This document shows, one piece after another, positions 12,145 to 23,475 of a DNA stretch of 64,000 nt; position 1 is the first letter of the stretch, and every line of letters begins with the position of its first letter. The position numbers and the translations under genes are program-made. Source of the DNA: Anisodus tanguticus. Its lineage: Eukaryota; Streptophyta; Magnoliopsida; Solanales; Solanaceae. Below the pieces are notes generated by a model. It was not told where the DNA came from, made no database searches, and saw only the letters and a program-made list of their open reading frames with translations. Location: contig CM067542.1 in the NCBI GenBank assembly GCA_034509755.1, positions 19,039,001-19,103,000 on the forward strand. The letters are read 5' to 3'.

Positions 12145-15100
12145 TAGGCCTGGCCAATGGGCCGGGCTCGGGTCTGGCAGGCCGGGTTTGGCAGGACTTG
12201 CTCCAGTCCCGTCCCGATCCCGATCCCGTCGGAGTCGGGGTGGGGTCGGGATCGGGGCGGGTTTTCCTTTTATTTTTTAAAAAAACATATGTATAAAAAA
12301 AACTCAATAAACAAGACAAGATAGTGTAATAAAAACATCCCAAGGCTGCTTTTGTGCCTCTTATATTATTTAATAGACATATGATTTTTTTGTAATACAA
12401 ATACAATTGTCTAAATTGCAACTTTGTGGTTTTGTCCAAAAGTTGCAAATTACATAATAAAATTGCAATTAAAAAAATTACATTCTCAAAAAAACCTGTT
12501 CTAATTGCTTGATAATTTCATGTGGTTCTTTGGTTGGAATTGGTATTTGTTGGTCAAATTGATTCATGTCGCTTCCACTACCTTCAGATAAGATTTCGTT
12601 GTAGTTTTCGTCTTCTTCTTCGTTGATCTCTGGTTGACCGCACCTTCTCCGCTCCGCTCGTATCCAATCTCTGAATAATACTGCAATTTCCAAGCTATCT
12701 CCGGCTAATGAGTGTCTGTGGTCTCCTACTTGATATCTGCCGGCAGAAAAAGTGCTTTCAGACGTAGTTGATGATGCTTGAATGTTCAAAACATCTCGGG
12801 CTATCATTGAAAGTGTCGGAAAGGTCTTCTCATTCGCTAATTTGGTTAGTAGCGGTACGGCCGCACATTCTATTTCTGAGGCTTTCAATACTAGCCGCAG
12901 AAACAACATGTCTTTTGTGAGGTTGTGTTGAAGATGAAGAATATGGTATGGAAGCCGATAAGTTACTAGCATTTTCTTGTTGGTAAAACCTATATATTTT
13001 TTTGCATTGGTCTTCTACGCTAGACAACACTTCTTCTTTAATTTGTTCAATAGGTGGTGGGTGATTTAGATTTTTGGGACTTGGAGGTGGTAGTACTTCT
13101 ATACAATCGTAAATAGTTTCAATTAGTGATTTAGTACCGTCTATTTTAATAGTCGGATTTAATACAACACCAATAATATAAATAGTGGGAATAGGAATAA
13201 AATATTTTTTTATTTTGATAAATATTTTTTTAATAGCTGCCATATAAGCTAGTTTTTCCATATATTCACTAAGTAATAAAAATATTAGAGTTATATAAAA
13301 CAACATAGTTGAAATAGTAGGATAATATATACCGAAAAATTCTTTTGTTGATGAAAAAATTTCTCTAAAAGTACAATAAGTTCGGAAAATTTTACCCAAT
13401 CACTATCTACAACCATATCAGCTGGATTTTGATTATGAGAGTTAAAAAATAAAGTTATATGTTTTTTATAGTCATAAGCAACAAGTAGTTTCTCGTATAA
13501 AGAATTCCACCTAGTGGATACTTCTTCTGAAATTTTTCTATAAGGTATTCCACAATCGTGACAATTTTTTTTATATTATTTTCTTCGTTGTACTCTATTA
13601 CTTTTAAAAATAACGTTTATAGCAAATTGTATTTTACTAAGAATGTCTTGAAAGGTGATAGACCATCTTTTACAATTAAGTTATATATATGGCATGCCCA
13701 TTTTATATGAAAATGATCTAGAAAAGATGGAGTTAAACTATTTTGTAAAATTGTAATAGCGTAATTGTTAGAAGAAGCGTTATCTAATGTAATAGTCATA
13801 ATTTTATCGGTTATTCCATAATAATGGCACACTTGATAAATATTATCTGCAATAAAAGTACCAGTGTGCCTATCATCTATATATCTATACGCTAAGATAC
13901 GTTTTTGCATAGACCATTTATAATCTATCCAATGACAAGTTACCGTTAAATAATCATGGTCGTTAGTACTACGACCTATATCAGACGTGATAGATACTTT
14001 GCCATTAAAATGATATAATGAATAACGTAAATATTGTTGATATTCATGTGCGAATTTAAATACATCTCTCTTAACAGTTGATCTAGGAAAATCATTAAAA
14101 CAGGATTATATATATCTCTAATGTAATGAATAAAACCGGGAGATGAAGAAAATGAAAAAGGCAAACCCTCCACAATAACTAATTTTGATATTGCTTCCCT
14201 ATCTCTATGTTTATTGTATTTAGGGCCTACAATTCCCCCCGTCATAGGGTTAATTTGACCCTGTACTTGGTCCGGAATAGTATCAGTATGTGAACCTTGT
14301 CCCGATGGAGCGGGCGTTTGCGCACCCGGTTTTGAAGCCTGATATTGGGCATACCTAGCTGGATGAGCATTTACTATGTGTCTAGTTAAACTCCCCGTCC
14401 CACCATGACCTTTTCCAGTTTTAAATTTTAAAACATTTTTACAATTTTTACATCTAGCTACTTGATTCTCTACGTCCCTATCAAAAAATATCCATGCATC
14501 TGATTTTAATGGTCGGTTTGTTGGACCTCATCTCATACTAGGGGGAATAGGAGGCATTTAAGTTGAAGGTGCACTAGTGGGTGTGTTGTCATCAACATTA
14601 GTGGGTGTATCATCTGGATCATCCTCTAAATTAAAGTCTTCTTGAGTTTCAGAAAATAGCTCATCGTCTAAATCTAATGGTATTGTAGAAAAATGTTGAG
14701 TATCAACACAATCATCCTGTGTAGGAATAAAATGACTAGAAGAAATACCCTTGCCCTGGTTTCCCCTACTAGAAGAAGCACCCTTACCCTTAAACATACC
14801 TCTTAATCCTTCCATTTTAATTATGATAATAAATAATTAAAGATAATAAAATTAAATGCGCTAAATAAAATAAACATACAATAATAATTTAATGAAGGAA
14901 CGAATGTACCAAACGCCGACGTAACGTCGACGTGTAATCGAGAGGTTGAAAATTGAAACTTTGCTCGATGGAAGATCCTCAAGCTAGTTGCCAACTTCAC
15001 TCCCAATTCCCAAATGAATAAATAAAATTGAATATTTAGTAAACAATGTAGATTTGTAGAGAGATATATTGAGAGATTAGAGAGATTGTAGGAAGATTTG

Positions 15101-15427
15101 TGAGAAGATGAAGAGAAAATGAGTTATTTATAGTTGGAAAATTGGGTTAAAGTGTAAATATAATAACTTATGGGTTAAAATAAATATTAAGGAGGTAGGG
15201 GGGTTGGGGTGGGGGGGAGGCCAAAAATAAATGTTGCCCAACAGCCAAAATCTAAAATGGTCGTTGGTGCAACTGTTATATTTGCAAAGGGGGGACTAGG
15301 GGCGGGCTCGGGTCTGGGGCGGGCTCGGGACGAGACATTGTCCCGTCCCGGTTCGAGTCCCGCTATCGAAATTGTTTTTTTTTTTACTAATCGGGGTCGG
15401 GTCGTCCCGGCCCACTGGCCAGCCTTA
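12145..15427 (-). mobile_element. hAT transposon inserted in the copia pol
   Basis: Terminal inverted repeats TAGGCCTGGCCAATGGGC (12145) and, in reverse complement from 15427, TAAGGCTGGCCAGTGGGC. The flanking 8-mers are GTCCTGTG (12137-12144) and GTCCAGTG (15428-15435), one mismatch. Both ends carry GGGCTCGGG/GGGACGGGAC-like GC-rich subterminal sequence, in contrast to the AT-rich interior. It encodes a degenerate hAT transposase on the minus strand and is the likely relative of the small element at 8215-8873. Confidence 0.85.
12478..14815 (-). pseudogene. hAT transposase, degenerate
   Basis: Minus strand. The N-terminus at 14815 (MEGLRGMFKGKG) has an acidic stretch. A BED-type zinc finger sits around 14400-14470 (ARCKNCKNVL then LTRHIVNAH). 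The catalytic RNase H-like region follows: TSDIGRSTNDHDYLTVTCHW near 13930-13990, and TLDNASSN with KWACHIYNLIVKDGL near 13690-13800. The C-terminal hAT dimerisation region (12620-12830) reads ASSTTSESTFSAGR. There is a stop after residue 85 and many stops and frameshifts in 12830-13620, so it is not functional. Confidence 0.8.
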
Positions 15428-16399
15428 GTCCAGTGTACCCTGAATATACCGAATGATGCGTTTGAGTGCATTCATATGCTCAACTCTGGGATCATTTATA
15501 AACAAACACACATGCTGGACAACATACGTAATATCTGGTCTCGTGAATGTAATATACTGAAGTGCCCCTGCAAGACTGCGATAGCGGGTCGGATCCTCGT
15601 ATGGTACGCCGGCCACGACACTAAGCTTGGGTTTAGTATCAACTAGAGTGGAAGTGGACTTACAAGATGACATCCCAGCCCTCTCAATGATCTCAGTTGC
15701 ATACTTCCTTTGAGATAATAACAACCCACCTGGACGAGTGACCGCAATCCCCAAAAAATAGCTCAAGGCCCCCAAGTCATTCATAGCAAACTCAGAGTTG
15801 AGCATTGTCATGATAGACTAGCGTAAGGCATCGGAAGAGACAATCAAAATAATATCATCCACATATAACAGAATATAGGCCACAGATGAACAACGACGGT
15901 AGATGAACAATGAATTATCCGACCTGCTGTGAGTGAACCCAATAGTCGAAACATAGTCTGCAAACCGCGTATACCAGGCCCGTGGAGACTGCTTAAGCCC
16001 ATATAAGGACTTCTTCAGCAAACAGACATGATGAGGGTGTTTGGGATCCCTGAATCCCAACAACTGATGCATATAGATTGTTTCCTTAAAATCACCGTGT
16101 AGGAAAACATTCTTTACATCTAACTGATAAATAGGCCATGCTTTCGAAAGAGCCAAGCTAAGCACAGTGTGGATGGTGACCGACTTGACCACCGTACTGA
16201 ATGTCTCACCACAATCTATACCAACCTGCTGAGTCTTACCATCACCCACAAGTCGCGCCTTATGTCGGGCAAATGAACCATGTGAATTCTCCTTATGAGC
16301 AAAAATCCACATAGACCTGATAATATTAATAACAGATGGACGGGGCACCAACTCCCACGTCTTATTATCAATAAGAGCATTATATTCATCGGTCTAGCA
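15428..16399 (-). pseudogene. Copia reverse transcriptase domain
   Basis: Reads MWIFAHKENSHGS, ARHKARLVGDGKTQQVG, YQLDVKNVFLHGDF, LLKKSLYGLKQSPRAWY and the catalytic YVDD at about 15855-15870. A stop/frameshift near 15815 is followed by SEFAMNDLGALSYFLGI and RPDITYVVQHVC. It is joined upstream to the integrase part by a frameshift near 16390 (peptides DPNWK.. and NALIDNKTWELVPRP). The end at GTLD is the hAT insertion point. Confidence 0.85.
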
Positions 16400-18251
16400 A
16401 TTTTCCAATTTGGGTCATTTAAGACAGACACATGATTACGGGGTAAGGGGGATTTAGGGACATTATAATGTAAATTAAAATGTCTTTTTGGTTTAAAAAC
16501 ACCCAGTTGACTACGAGTGACCGGTCTATGGCTCGAGGAAGAAATGAGCGGATATTGGGAATTTGCTAGGCTCAGGACGGACTGGCCAGCAGGCAGTGGG
16601 CCTGTTGGCCCAACTCGGTATCCATGAGCAGGAACTGGACCAGTTCTAGAATTGTGCTGAACTGGCCCATTCGCTGGAACTGGCCCAGTGGTGGTACTGG
16701 CAGAAGGTGACGGACCAGCGGGCAGTAGGCCCGCTGAAGAATTTTGGGTGCGGGATATATCCAAAAAATGGTGAATAATATACGGAGATATACTATCATC
16801 TAAAAAATTATACGAACTAGGCACGGGAGTATTAACTTTAGCAAATGGAAATTGAGATTCATCAAAAATTACATGGCGATTAATGATGATTTTATTAGAG
16901 GATAAATCAAAGCATTTGTAGCCACGATGATTAGACGGAAAACCCAAAAACACACACGGAGTAGACCGGGCCTGAAGTTTGTTAATAGTGGTGGACGGGA
17001 ATAACAGATAACACAAACACCCAAAAACTCGAAGATGGGAATACGAAGGAGTTTTATTATATAAAACTTGAAGGGGGGAAGAGTATGTCAAACCTTTGGA
17101 AGGAATTATGTTAAGGAGATATGTAGCCATTTGTAGAGCATGATGCCAAAAAGATGGGGGTACGGAAGCATGAACCAATAATGTTCGGACAATGTAATTT
17201 AAGGTACAAATTTTGCGTTGGCTTTCCCATTTTGTGAAGACGTATGAGGACAAGAAAAATGAAAATTGATTCCATTATTATCACAGAATTCCCGAAATAC
17301 CCCATTGTCATATTCTTTTCCATTATCACACTGAATATTTTTATTTCCCGTTCGAACTGGGTTCTAATGAATGCTCTAAATTTTAGGAAGACGAAGAAAA
17401 CTTGAGATTTCTTCGCTATCGGAAAAGTCCATAAAAACTTAGAATAATCATCCAAAAAGAGAACATAATATCGATGACCCAATGAACTAAGAACGGGAGA
17501 CGTCCATAAGTCACTATGAATAATATCAAATGACATTAAAGTATGGGAATTTGAGTCTACAAATAGCAACCTAACAATTTTTCCTAAAGAACAAGATTGA
17601 CAATTTGGAGTACTACGCGTACCCTTACATGAAATAAAATTATTTTTATCTAATGACAATGAAATAGAAGACCCCGAATGACCAAGACAGGCATGCCACA
17701 AGGAAGGAGCAAGGGCTGCAAATGCTGACGGCAAGGCTTGACTCGATGGACTGAAACCGGGTGTGATAGGACAAAGATCTCTCCTACTATCACACCTCAT
17801 GAGAGGACTCCCCGTCTTGAAATCCTTCACAGAGAAACCAAAATGATCAAATTCAATAGAAACGAAATTGTCAGTGGTGAATTTACGGACATACACTAAG
17901 TTTTTAATCAATTTGGCTGCATGTAGGGTGCTTTTCAAGATAAGGGGTGGATGAGGGGGGAACAACGTTTTATGACCATAACCCTGAATTAGAATAGAGT
18001 TACCATTACCAACAATTATACCACGAGGGTTGCTCAAATTCGAGTAAGACGAGAGAGTACCTTGATCGGATGTCATGTGTGTAGTCGTGCCGATGTCCAT
18101 GTACCAATTCGGATCCGGTTGCGTCAACCTAAGCGTGTGCATTGCGGCCTCAATATCGATCTGAGTGGGGCCTGCTGCGTGGTAGGCTTGCAGAGGTCGG
18201 GGCCCAGGAACTCCTGCGGGCTGTCCTGGGCCGTAACTGCTGGAACTGGAA
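16400..18251 (-). pseudogene. Copia protease, GAG-pre-integrase and integrase domains
   Basis: The protease site reads WYMDIGTTTHMTS; the usual D(S/T)GA is altered to DIGT. The zinc-binding GAG-pre-integrase motif is HACLGHSG...CQSCSLGK. The integrase core has DIIHSDLWTSP and FLDDYSKFLW, then a frameshift near 17290 within the second catalytic Asp block. The frame is regained at WESQRKICTLNYIVRTLL. A Pro/Ser/Gly-rich linker (16500-16760) follows. Stops and the shift make it inactive. Confidence 0.8.
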
Positions 18252-19236
18252 CTACTGGGGCAGTGGGCCGTCGAGGCTGCTGGGAAGCCCACTGGCCAGA
18301 TGCTGGAAATTGTTGTGGAGTTGGGTCGTAGGGCCACTGTCCACTGGTCCAAGCCCACGACCCAGAGGTCCAAGGCTGAGACCAGTGGGTTGGTGGCCCA
18401 CTGTAACCGGGATGGGGTCCACTGCCACTATTTTAGCCACAGCGTCTGCTGCCGAAACCGCCGCGTTTGCCCCCGCGATTTTTTCCATTATTTTTCCGGC
18501 TATTCTTGCCGCCCTCGTGAGATCAATTTTGGTTCGAATTGTCACCATAATTTTGAGGAATAGTGGAGGAGGTCATCATGACCACGGGACTAGCATTAGT
18601 AGCCGCCTTTTTCGCTAAATCGGCTTCTTCCAAGGTAAGTATGGATCGGGCTTGATAGAACCTTGGAAGAGGATTACTTTGATGAAGGATAGTTCCAATA
18701 CCACTATAGGCCTCGGATAGGCCAGCAACCATCTGTAAAACAAGACGATCTTCACTAACTGGCGCACCAACGTTGCAGAGTTGGTCCGCCAATTCCTTAA
18801 ACATTTTGCAATATGCTGAAACGTTCGAGAAATTTTCCATGTTGACGTGGGAAAAATCCTGTTCAAGGGTAACATCTTTGGAATTTTGATTATCCTGGAA
18901 TATGTCACGCAGCCTATCCCATGCATCCATTGCCGTAGCATTTGTCTCAATAATCATCTGCAATAGGTCGGTAGAGATAGTAGAATAAATCCACTCGAGG
19001 ACGGTGGCATCAAGTGTTGTCCATAACTTAGGATCATCCTCGCATGTAGGCACCTCCGTAACCTCAAGAGCTGCGGGGATTATGTGATGGATGACTTGAT
19101 GCGAACAAGCATGAATTTTGAACAACTCGGCCCACGTCGCGTATTGTACATTTTCTATTTCAAGAATTAGAGGGATATGATTCTTGATGTTAGAAACAAC
19201 AAGGGCAGGGTGAAACATGTTCTTTGACGTAGACAT
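18252..19236 (-). pseudogene. Copia Gag
   Basis: Nucleocapsid/capsid precursor. Start chosen at MSTSKNMF (19236), about 145 bases after the PBS. Visible: ILEIENVQYATWAELFKIH near the N-terminus, DAWDRLRDIFQDNQ in the middle and VSAYCKMFKELADQLCNVG, the usual copia gag (UBN2/gag-3 type) order. The C-terminus is basic and Gly-rich (GGKNSRKNNGKNRGGKRGG) but interrupted by stops. ORFs on the opposite strand here are shadows of this GC-rich part. Confidence 0.8.
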
Positions 19237-19380
19237 AAGAAAGAACAATAGGTGATAGAAGGATTTGGAAGAGAGATTTGGAGAGCGGAAGAACAAATGG
19301 CAAACCCGAGGAGGAGGGTTCGGTCTTAGCCGAAAATAAAAACAAGAATTTGTGGGAGAGAAATTTTTGTTTGACCTAGA

Positions 19381-19392
19381 CTTCTAATACCA
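19381..19392 (-). other. Primer-binding site of the copia element
   Basis: Minus strand TGGTATTAGAAG lies immediately after the LTR end (..TTTCA). It resembles the initiator-Met PBS TGGTATCAGAGC with two or three changes. Confidence 0.65.
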
Positions 19393-19664
19393 TGAAAGAA
19401 ATAATCTTTTGATTGTTTTCATTAATTGAAAGAGTATTTATACAAGTTACATATTTTCATAATAGGAGAATCTTATTCCTATTCTATTCCTAAAACCTTA
19501 TTCTACTTGGATACTAATTATACAATTATGGTAAGTATACAATATTATTTACACTACAACATTACTTAAACTAGGAGACTAAAACCTTACCTAATTTATC
19601 TACCATGTACACGGTTTGTACACCAAAATCGAGAGCCATATATATATATTGTGTATATTTAACA
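19393..19664 (-). repeat. 5' LTR of the copia element
   Basis: Starts TGTTAAAT at 19664 on the minus strand and ends TTTCA at 19393. Nearly the same as 11350-11614 but with a 14-base deletion in the GTAATACAAATATTATG region. The right flank GTGTA is the target duplication. Confidence 0.9.
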
Positions 19665-19757
19665 GTGTATTTTCCAACGAACAACTCATTGTTGTATGCA
19701 AATAAATTGACATACTATTTTAGTCTTTAAGCTTAAAAAATGTGCCATTTTGACACC
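19665..19757 (-). repeat. MULE right terminal inverted repeat, outermost part
   Basis: Reverse complement matches 1604-1696 closely (ATGTCAATTTATTT..CATAC, GTTGTTCGTTGGAAAAT). It is separated from the inner TIR at 11068 by the copia insertion. Confidence 0.8.
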
Positions 19758-19863
19758 GGACTCTGCCAATTGTGTCTTCTTTGTGTCAATCTATCTATTC
19801 TTTACTTTTTCTTGTTAATATTTTGTTTTTCATATCTTTTATTGTATTAATTGGTATCAGAGC
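19758..19863 (+). repeat. End of the split 5' LTR and primer-binding site of the RT-less element
   Basis: T-rich LTR tail followed by TGGTATCAGAGC at 19852-19863, complementary to the 3' end of initiator Met tRNA. The tail resembles the 3' LTR around 24620-24655 (ATCTATTCTTTA, TTTTTCTT). Confidence 0.6.
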
Positions 19864-21283
19864 TAAGTTTTAAGTTTGTTTCTACAAATCTAGTCTGGGT
19901 TTGTTACTAAAAATATCTGGAAAATTTTCACCACAAACCCCAAAATATTGTGTTTATTTTATTGTTTTGACACTAGATTCTTTTTCTCTAGTGTTTTTAG
20001 AGTATAAATCCAAAGATTTGGAGTTATATTGGGTCATCCACCATTAAAGGACCTTCAAACTTGGAAGAACTTGAAAGTGGGTCTTATTGAAAGAGGTGAA
20101 ATTGAAGCTTGAAACCTAGTGGGATTTGTTCTCCACGTCAAAGGGAACTCAAATTCAAAATTTGAGCTAATTTGGAGTTGATTTGAGGGTAGTTGAATTT
20201 TTTGAATTGTTCTTTGAGTACTCATATCTTCAAGAGGAATAAGGTGACAAAAGAGGGTGTTTGATCCATAAAATTTTGAGAGAAAAATCAAAAGTGTTTT
20301 TTTCCACTCCAAAAAGGCAAATACTAGGTTGTGTGGGTCCAAACAAGTCAAATAAGTCAACAAAAGTAGAAAAAAAGGAAAAGGAAGGCCACGTGGGCAA
20401 AACACGTTGGCCATGTAGCATCCACATAGGGGAGGAAAATATTGACAAAGCTACTAGTTTTGTCCACGTAAGGAACGTGGCCCACGCAGCCCTCTACATC
20501 TCACCCACGCATAACACAAAGACAAGAACAAAAGCGCAATATTTTCACCCACGCGCCCCTACATGGGCTACACACACCAACCCATATTTGCCACACCACC
20601 AAGACGTAGACAAGACCCACCCACGCACCCCAAACCTTGGCCACACACTCATTTACCCGCAATTATGCACAAATTCCACCTACGTAAGCTAAACTAGCCA
20701 CCCACGTCCCTTCAAACACCATCCATGCGGGTCCAACCACTTGTGGAACCTCTTTGGCCACCTACATGGGAATATTTCATGCCAACAAAAACTCTTAAAC
20801 AACGCCACAACCCCTAGTTCAACTCGTATTTACCCGATATTATTCTTCCAAATTTGTTCTTCAAGCCAGTTTGATTTCTTCTTCGTTTCCAAGTTTCTTT
20901 AGGTAATTGATAATTCTTTTTTCTTAGATAATTACTTTAAGTAATTTTCCTTAGTAGTTAATTAGTTCTTGTGTACCTATTTCTTTCGTGTTAATTCTTT
21001 TCGTGCTTTTCTCATTTTTTTTACTTCGTTGTTAATTTCTTGGCTCAAGTCCGTTAGTTTGAATTGAGTCATCCGTTCTTCTAAGTTGAACAAGAATCCA
21101 TTCGGCCAAGAGTAGAAACTAAATCCCTTGTGACCAATCTATATAAACAAGAGTACAATCATTGATCGACACAATTTGTGAGACAATCAAAGGTGCACAT
21201 ACTCGAGTGTTTGTGAGATTGTTTTCACTAACCTAACATGTTTGTTTGTTTGTTTTGTTGAGTGTTTAAATAGGTACTTCTCC
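19864..21283 (+). other. Leader region of the RT-less element
   Basis: No convincing gene. About 20390-20760 is unusually purine-poor and rich in CCAC/CCACG motifs (for example CCCACGCA and GGCCACAC), very unlike its neighbours. It gives a 143-codon open frame (20261-20692) without recognisable domains, most likely a composition effect. Before the first ORF, 20880-21050 is T-rich. Confidence 0.45.
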
Positions 21284-22024
21284 ATGGAATACGATTCATG
21301 TTATGACAACTTTGATAGTTGTAATGATGAGGAATATGACTATAATGATGAGGACAACGGGTGGAATGAAGAGTGTGATGCTTATGATGAGGGTTGTGAA
21401 TATGATTATGGTCATTGCAATGAAGAACATGAGGCAAGGAGTACTCATGGACCCTATGTCTCAGATAATGACCCGGAAGATCAATATGATGACCCTCATG
21501 ACTATGAAGGTACTTCGAGGTACAACTCTTACTATTCTTGTGATGAACGTAGTTATGAAGTTAGTGACCTTGAGTATGAAGATAGTGAAGTATCAAGTGC
21601 TTGTGATGAAAGTGAAGCTCAAAGTCATTATAAGCCCAATTATAGTCGTGTTATGTTTGCCGGTGGTGGTTGTTCTTACTCTCTCTCACATGGAACCATA
21701 GAGCGAAGTTTAAGGGGCATGGGACCTCCTCCACCCAAAACTACTCAAAGATTTGTGAGTAGAGTTCAACCTAAGGTCAAGATGAGAATTGAGCCTAACA
21801 AGAGATTCCATTCAATGTTGGTGAAAGTACATGATGATTGGGGAGTTAGAATTGAAGTTAATGACCAACGTCATGGTTGTTACATTTCTTTTCAAGTCAT
21901 ACTCCAACTAGGATTACGATGGACTAAGAGAGAAGACCCTTATATTGGAAAAAAAGGATATTGGATTAATATGGTGAAGGTATCCTTTTCTCATAGGAAT
22001 ATCAAGAGGAAGTGTGGTGTGTAG
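21284..22024 (+). CDS. Acidic ORF of the RT-less LTR element, unrecognised
   Basis: Start taken at MEYDSCYDNF (21284); the open frame extends slightly upstream without a better start. Residues 1-120 are extremely rich in Asp, Glu, Tyr and Cys. A Gly/Pro hinge follows (FAGGGCSYSLS, MGPPPPKTT), then a basic C-terminal third (VQPKVKMRIEPNKRF, WTKREDPYIGKKGYW). No reverse transcriptase, protease or zinc knuckle is visible. It occupies the gag position after the PBS. Function unknown; a structural or RNA-binding protein of the element is possible. Confidence 0.5.
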   Translation: MEYDSCYDNFDSCNDEEYDYNDEDNGWNEECDAYDEGCEYDYGHCNEEHEARSTHGPYVSDNDPEDQYDDPHDYEGTSRYNSYYSCDERSYEVSDLEYEDSEVSSACDESEAQSHYKPNYSRVMFAGGGCSYSLSHGTIERSLRGMGPPPPKTTQRFVSRVQPKVKMRIEPNKRFHSMLVKVHDDWGVRIEVNDQRHGCYISFQVILQLGLRWTKREDPYIGKKGYWINMVKVSFSHRNIKRKCGV

Positions 22025-22302
22025 TACTTTCGGCGGGTACATGTGACTTGTGTTTGGGATATTCTTGATTTGAAAACCATGGGGTTTCTCATGAACATGA
22101 TTGGCGTAGGTATGTAGTGGATAAAAATGGGGAAACTTCTATTTCCACATGTACCTCCTAGACAACATCCCAATGTGAGAGTGCGAGAACCTAATGTGAA
22201 ATGGCATATCTTGTGTATGGGAGCTAGTGGCTAAGAGTTTTACAAATAGGAATTCATGATGGATGAGATATTTTTTGCTACAACTATTCGCAAGAAAGGA
22301 AG

Positions 22303-23475
22303 TTGGACTTAGCCCTTAAAACCTTTGATAAGAAGCTTGCCTATTATTGGGAGCGCTATGAGGTAGAGAGTTGGGGTGCATTAAAGAAGGACTTGAGGAA
22401 TCATTACCTCAGACCATTTGAAAAGGGGTATAGGACCAAAACCACTTCCCAAAAGAAGAAGCCGAAGGAAAGAAAGCAAGGTACTTCTTGTGAGATTCCA
22501 CAAGAAGGGGAAATTATCGTACCCCTTGAGAGACAAAAGATAGAGAGGAGTAAGGGAGTGCAAAGTGGCAACTTACGAGTGGAAAAAGGAGAGGATGTGT
22601 GGAATGACGTGAGGGAGTTGCCACACAATCAAACTAACCTTTCTACTTCTTCATTTTGTTGTGAAGAAGCTTTTGTAGGTACTCAAGGAAACGAATTGCT
22701 AAAGGAGTCTTCACGTGAAGAGCTCTTGTACTTGAAAGGAGGAATGAATGGAAAGACCATCTCTATGGGTAGTCAAGTGAGTGTGCCATGGGTAGCTCAA
22801 GGTAAAGAAGATTCTTTGTGTGAACTTCAAGGTACAATAGCTAAACTACATACTTCTAATTCTTTGAATGAACAAGTTTTTTATGAGAATATGAGTAGTA
22901 GCTTGTCTTTGTGTGAGCTTAATGATTCTTTGCCATGTAATGATAATGTCATTGTTGAGGGTGTCTCTACACTAGTTGATCCTATTGATGACCAAATTGA
23001 TCCTTCTTGCAAATTCAATTTGTGTCCACCTAGTGTTGGCCCTTGTGATTTGAATGATAGTACATTATCATGTGATATGGATGATCAATTTGAGTGTATT
23101 GATAATCCACTAGTTGAGGTATCTTGTGTTGTGCTTAATGAACCTCTGGTTAGTGGTGATGTGAATGTAGTTGATCATTTGAATGAGCGTGACACCCGAC
23201 CATTGTTTGATAAATATAAAAATGAGTTTCTTGGTCTTATCTTTGTGTCAAGTGATGAGGTCCAAGAATGTGGTGGTGATGTATGTCATGTAGATAGTCA
23301 TGTGAAAGAAGGTGCTTTAAAAGATGACATTTGTCTTTTTGAGAATGAAATTGCATGCTTCGACTCCCCATTGTTCATTGATTGTTCTTTCTTCAAAGAT
23401 AATGTCTTATTTGATGATAACATGACTATTGAAAGTGAAGTGTCTAGTGGGATGCTTGTAATATTGAAAGTGTAG
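22303..23475 (+). pseudogene. Gag-like second ORF of the RT-less element
   Basis: The open frame starts after a stop-containing stretch (22025-22300), so no real start codon is chosen. The segment YYWERYEVESWGALKKDLRN at its N-terminus resembles the core helix region of retrotransposon gag proteins (W..L.....SWE.LK..L). A Lys-rich tract follows (KKKPKERKQG), then ~250 residues of acidic, Cys-containing low-similarity sequence (CELNDSLPCNDN, DDQFECIDNPLVEVSC). The frame ends at 23475, and related coding sequence continues in another frame (about 23490-23710: LPFGDDITLVGKECFGKEGG). There is no pol. Confidence 0.45.

Larger units (their letters stand above)
11069..19664 (-). mobile_element. Ty1/copia element inserted in the MULE TIR, with an extra inverted LTR
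   Basis: Flanked by a perfect 5-bp duplication GTGTA (11064-11068 and 19665-19669). The 5' LTR is 19393-19664, the PBS-like TGGTATTAGAAG is at 19381-19392 (minus strand), and gag-pol lies on the minus strand. The 3' LTR is 11350-11614, preceded by a purine-rich tract next to 11615. Beyond the 3' LTR a further LTR copy lies in opposite orientation (11069-11349), so both outer ends are LTR 5' ends (TGTTAAAT). Gag-pol has several stops and frameshifts and is interrupted by a hAT element. The gag type suggests a short-LTR lineage such as Ale/Retrofit; that lineage call is inference. Confidence 0.85.
1604..19757 (+). mobile_element. MULE carrying a transposase and a plant-mobile-domain gene
   Basis: Terminal inverted repeats: the left end from 1604 (GGCGCCGAAATGACACA) matches the reverse complement of the right end at 19757 (GGTGTCAAAATGGCACA), and the match continues for about 300 bases. 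The right TIR is itself split by a copia insertion (11069-19664). Net of the later insertions the element is about 7.7 kb. It encodes a Mutator-like transposase on the plus strand and, convergently, a PMD (MAIN-like) protein. A clean 9-bp target duplication is not visible at the ends (TGGTTGTTC versus GGACTCTGC), so the exact termini may be off by a few bases or the duplication has decayed. Confidence 0.75.

Noticed and set aside
11609..12448. 279-codon minus-strand ORF as one gene
   Set aside because: Its N-terminal third is hAT terminal sequence and the rest is copia RNase H; the frame was joined by the hAT insertion.
18142..18618. 158-codon plus-strand ORF opposite the copia gag
   Set aside because: GC-rich shadow of the Gly/Pro-rich gag-pol linker on the other strand; no domain.
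1595..19766. 9-bp target duplication of the MULE
   Set aside because: TGGTTGTTC and GGACTCTGC do not match, and shifting the ends by a few bases does not give a convincing pair, so none is claimed.
20261..20692. 143-codon ORF in the leader of the RT-less element
   Set aside because: Explained by a purine-poor, stop-poor composition. No domain and a His/Pro/Thr-biased composition.
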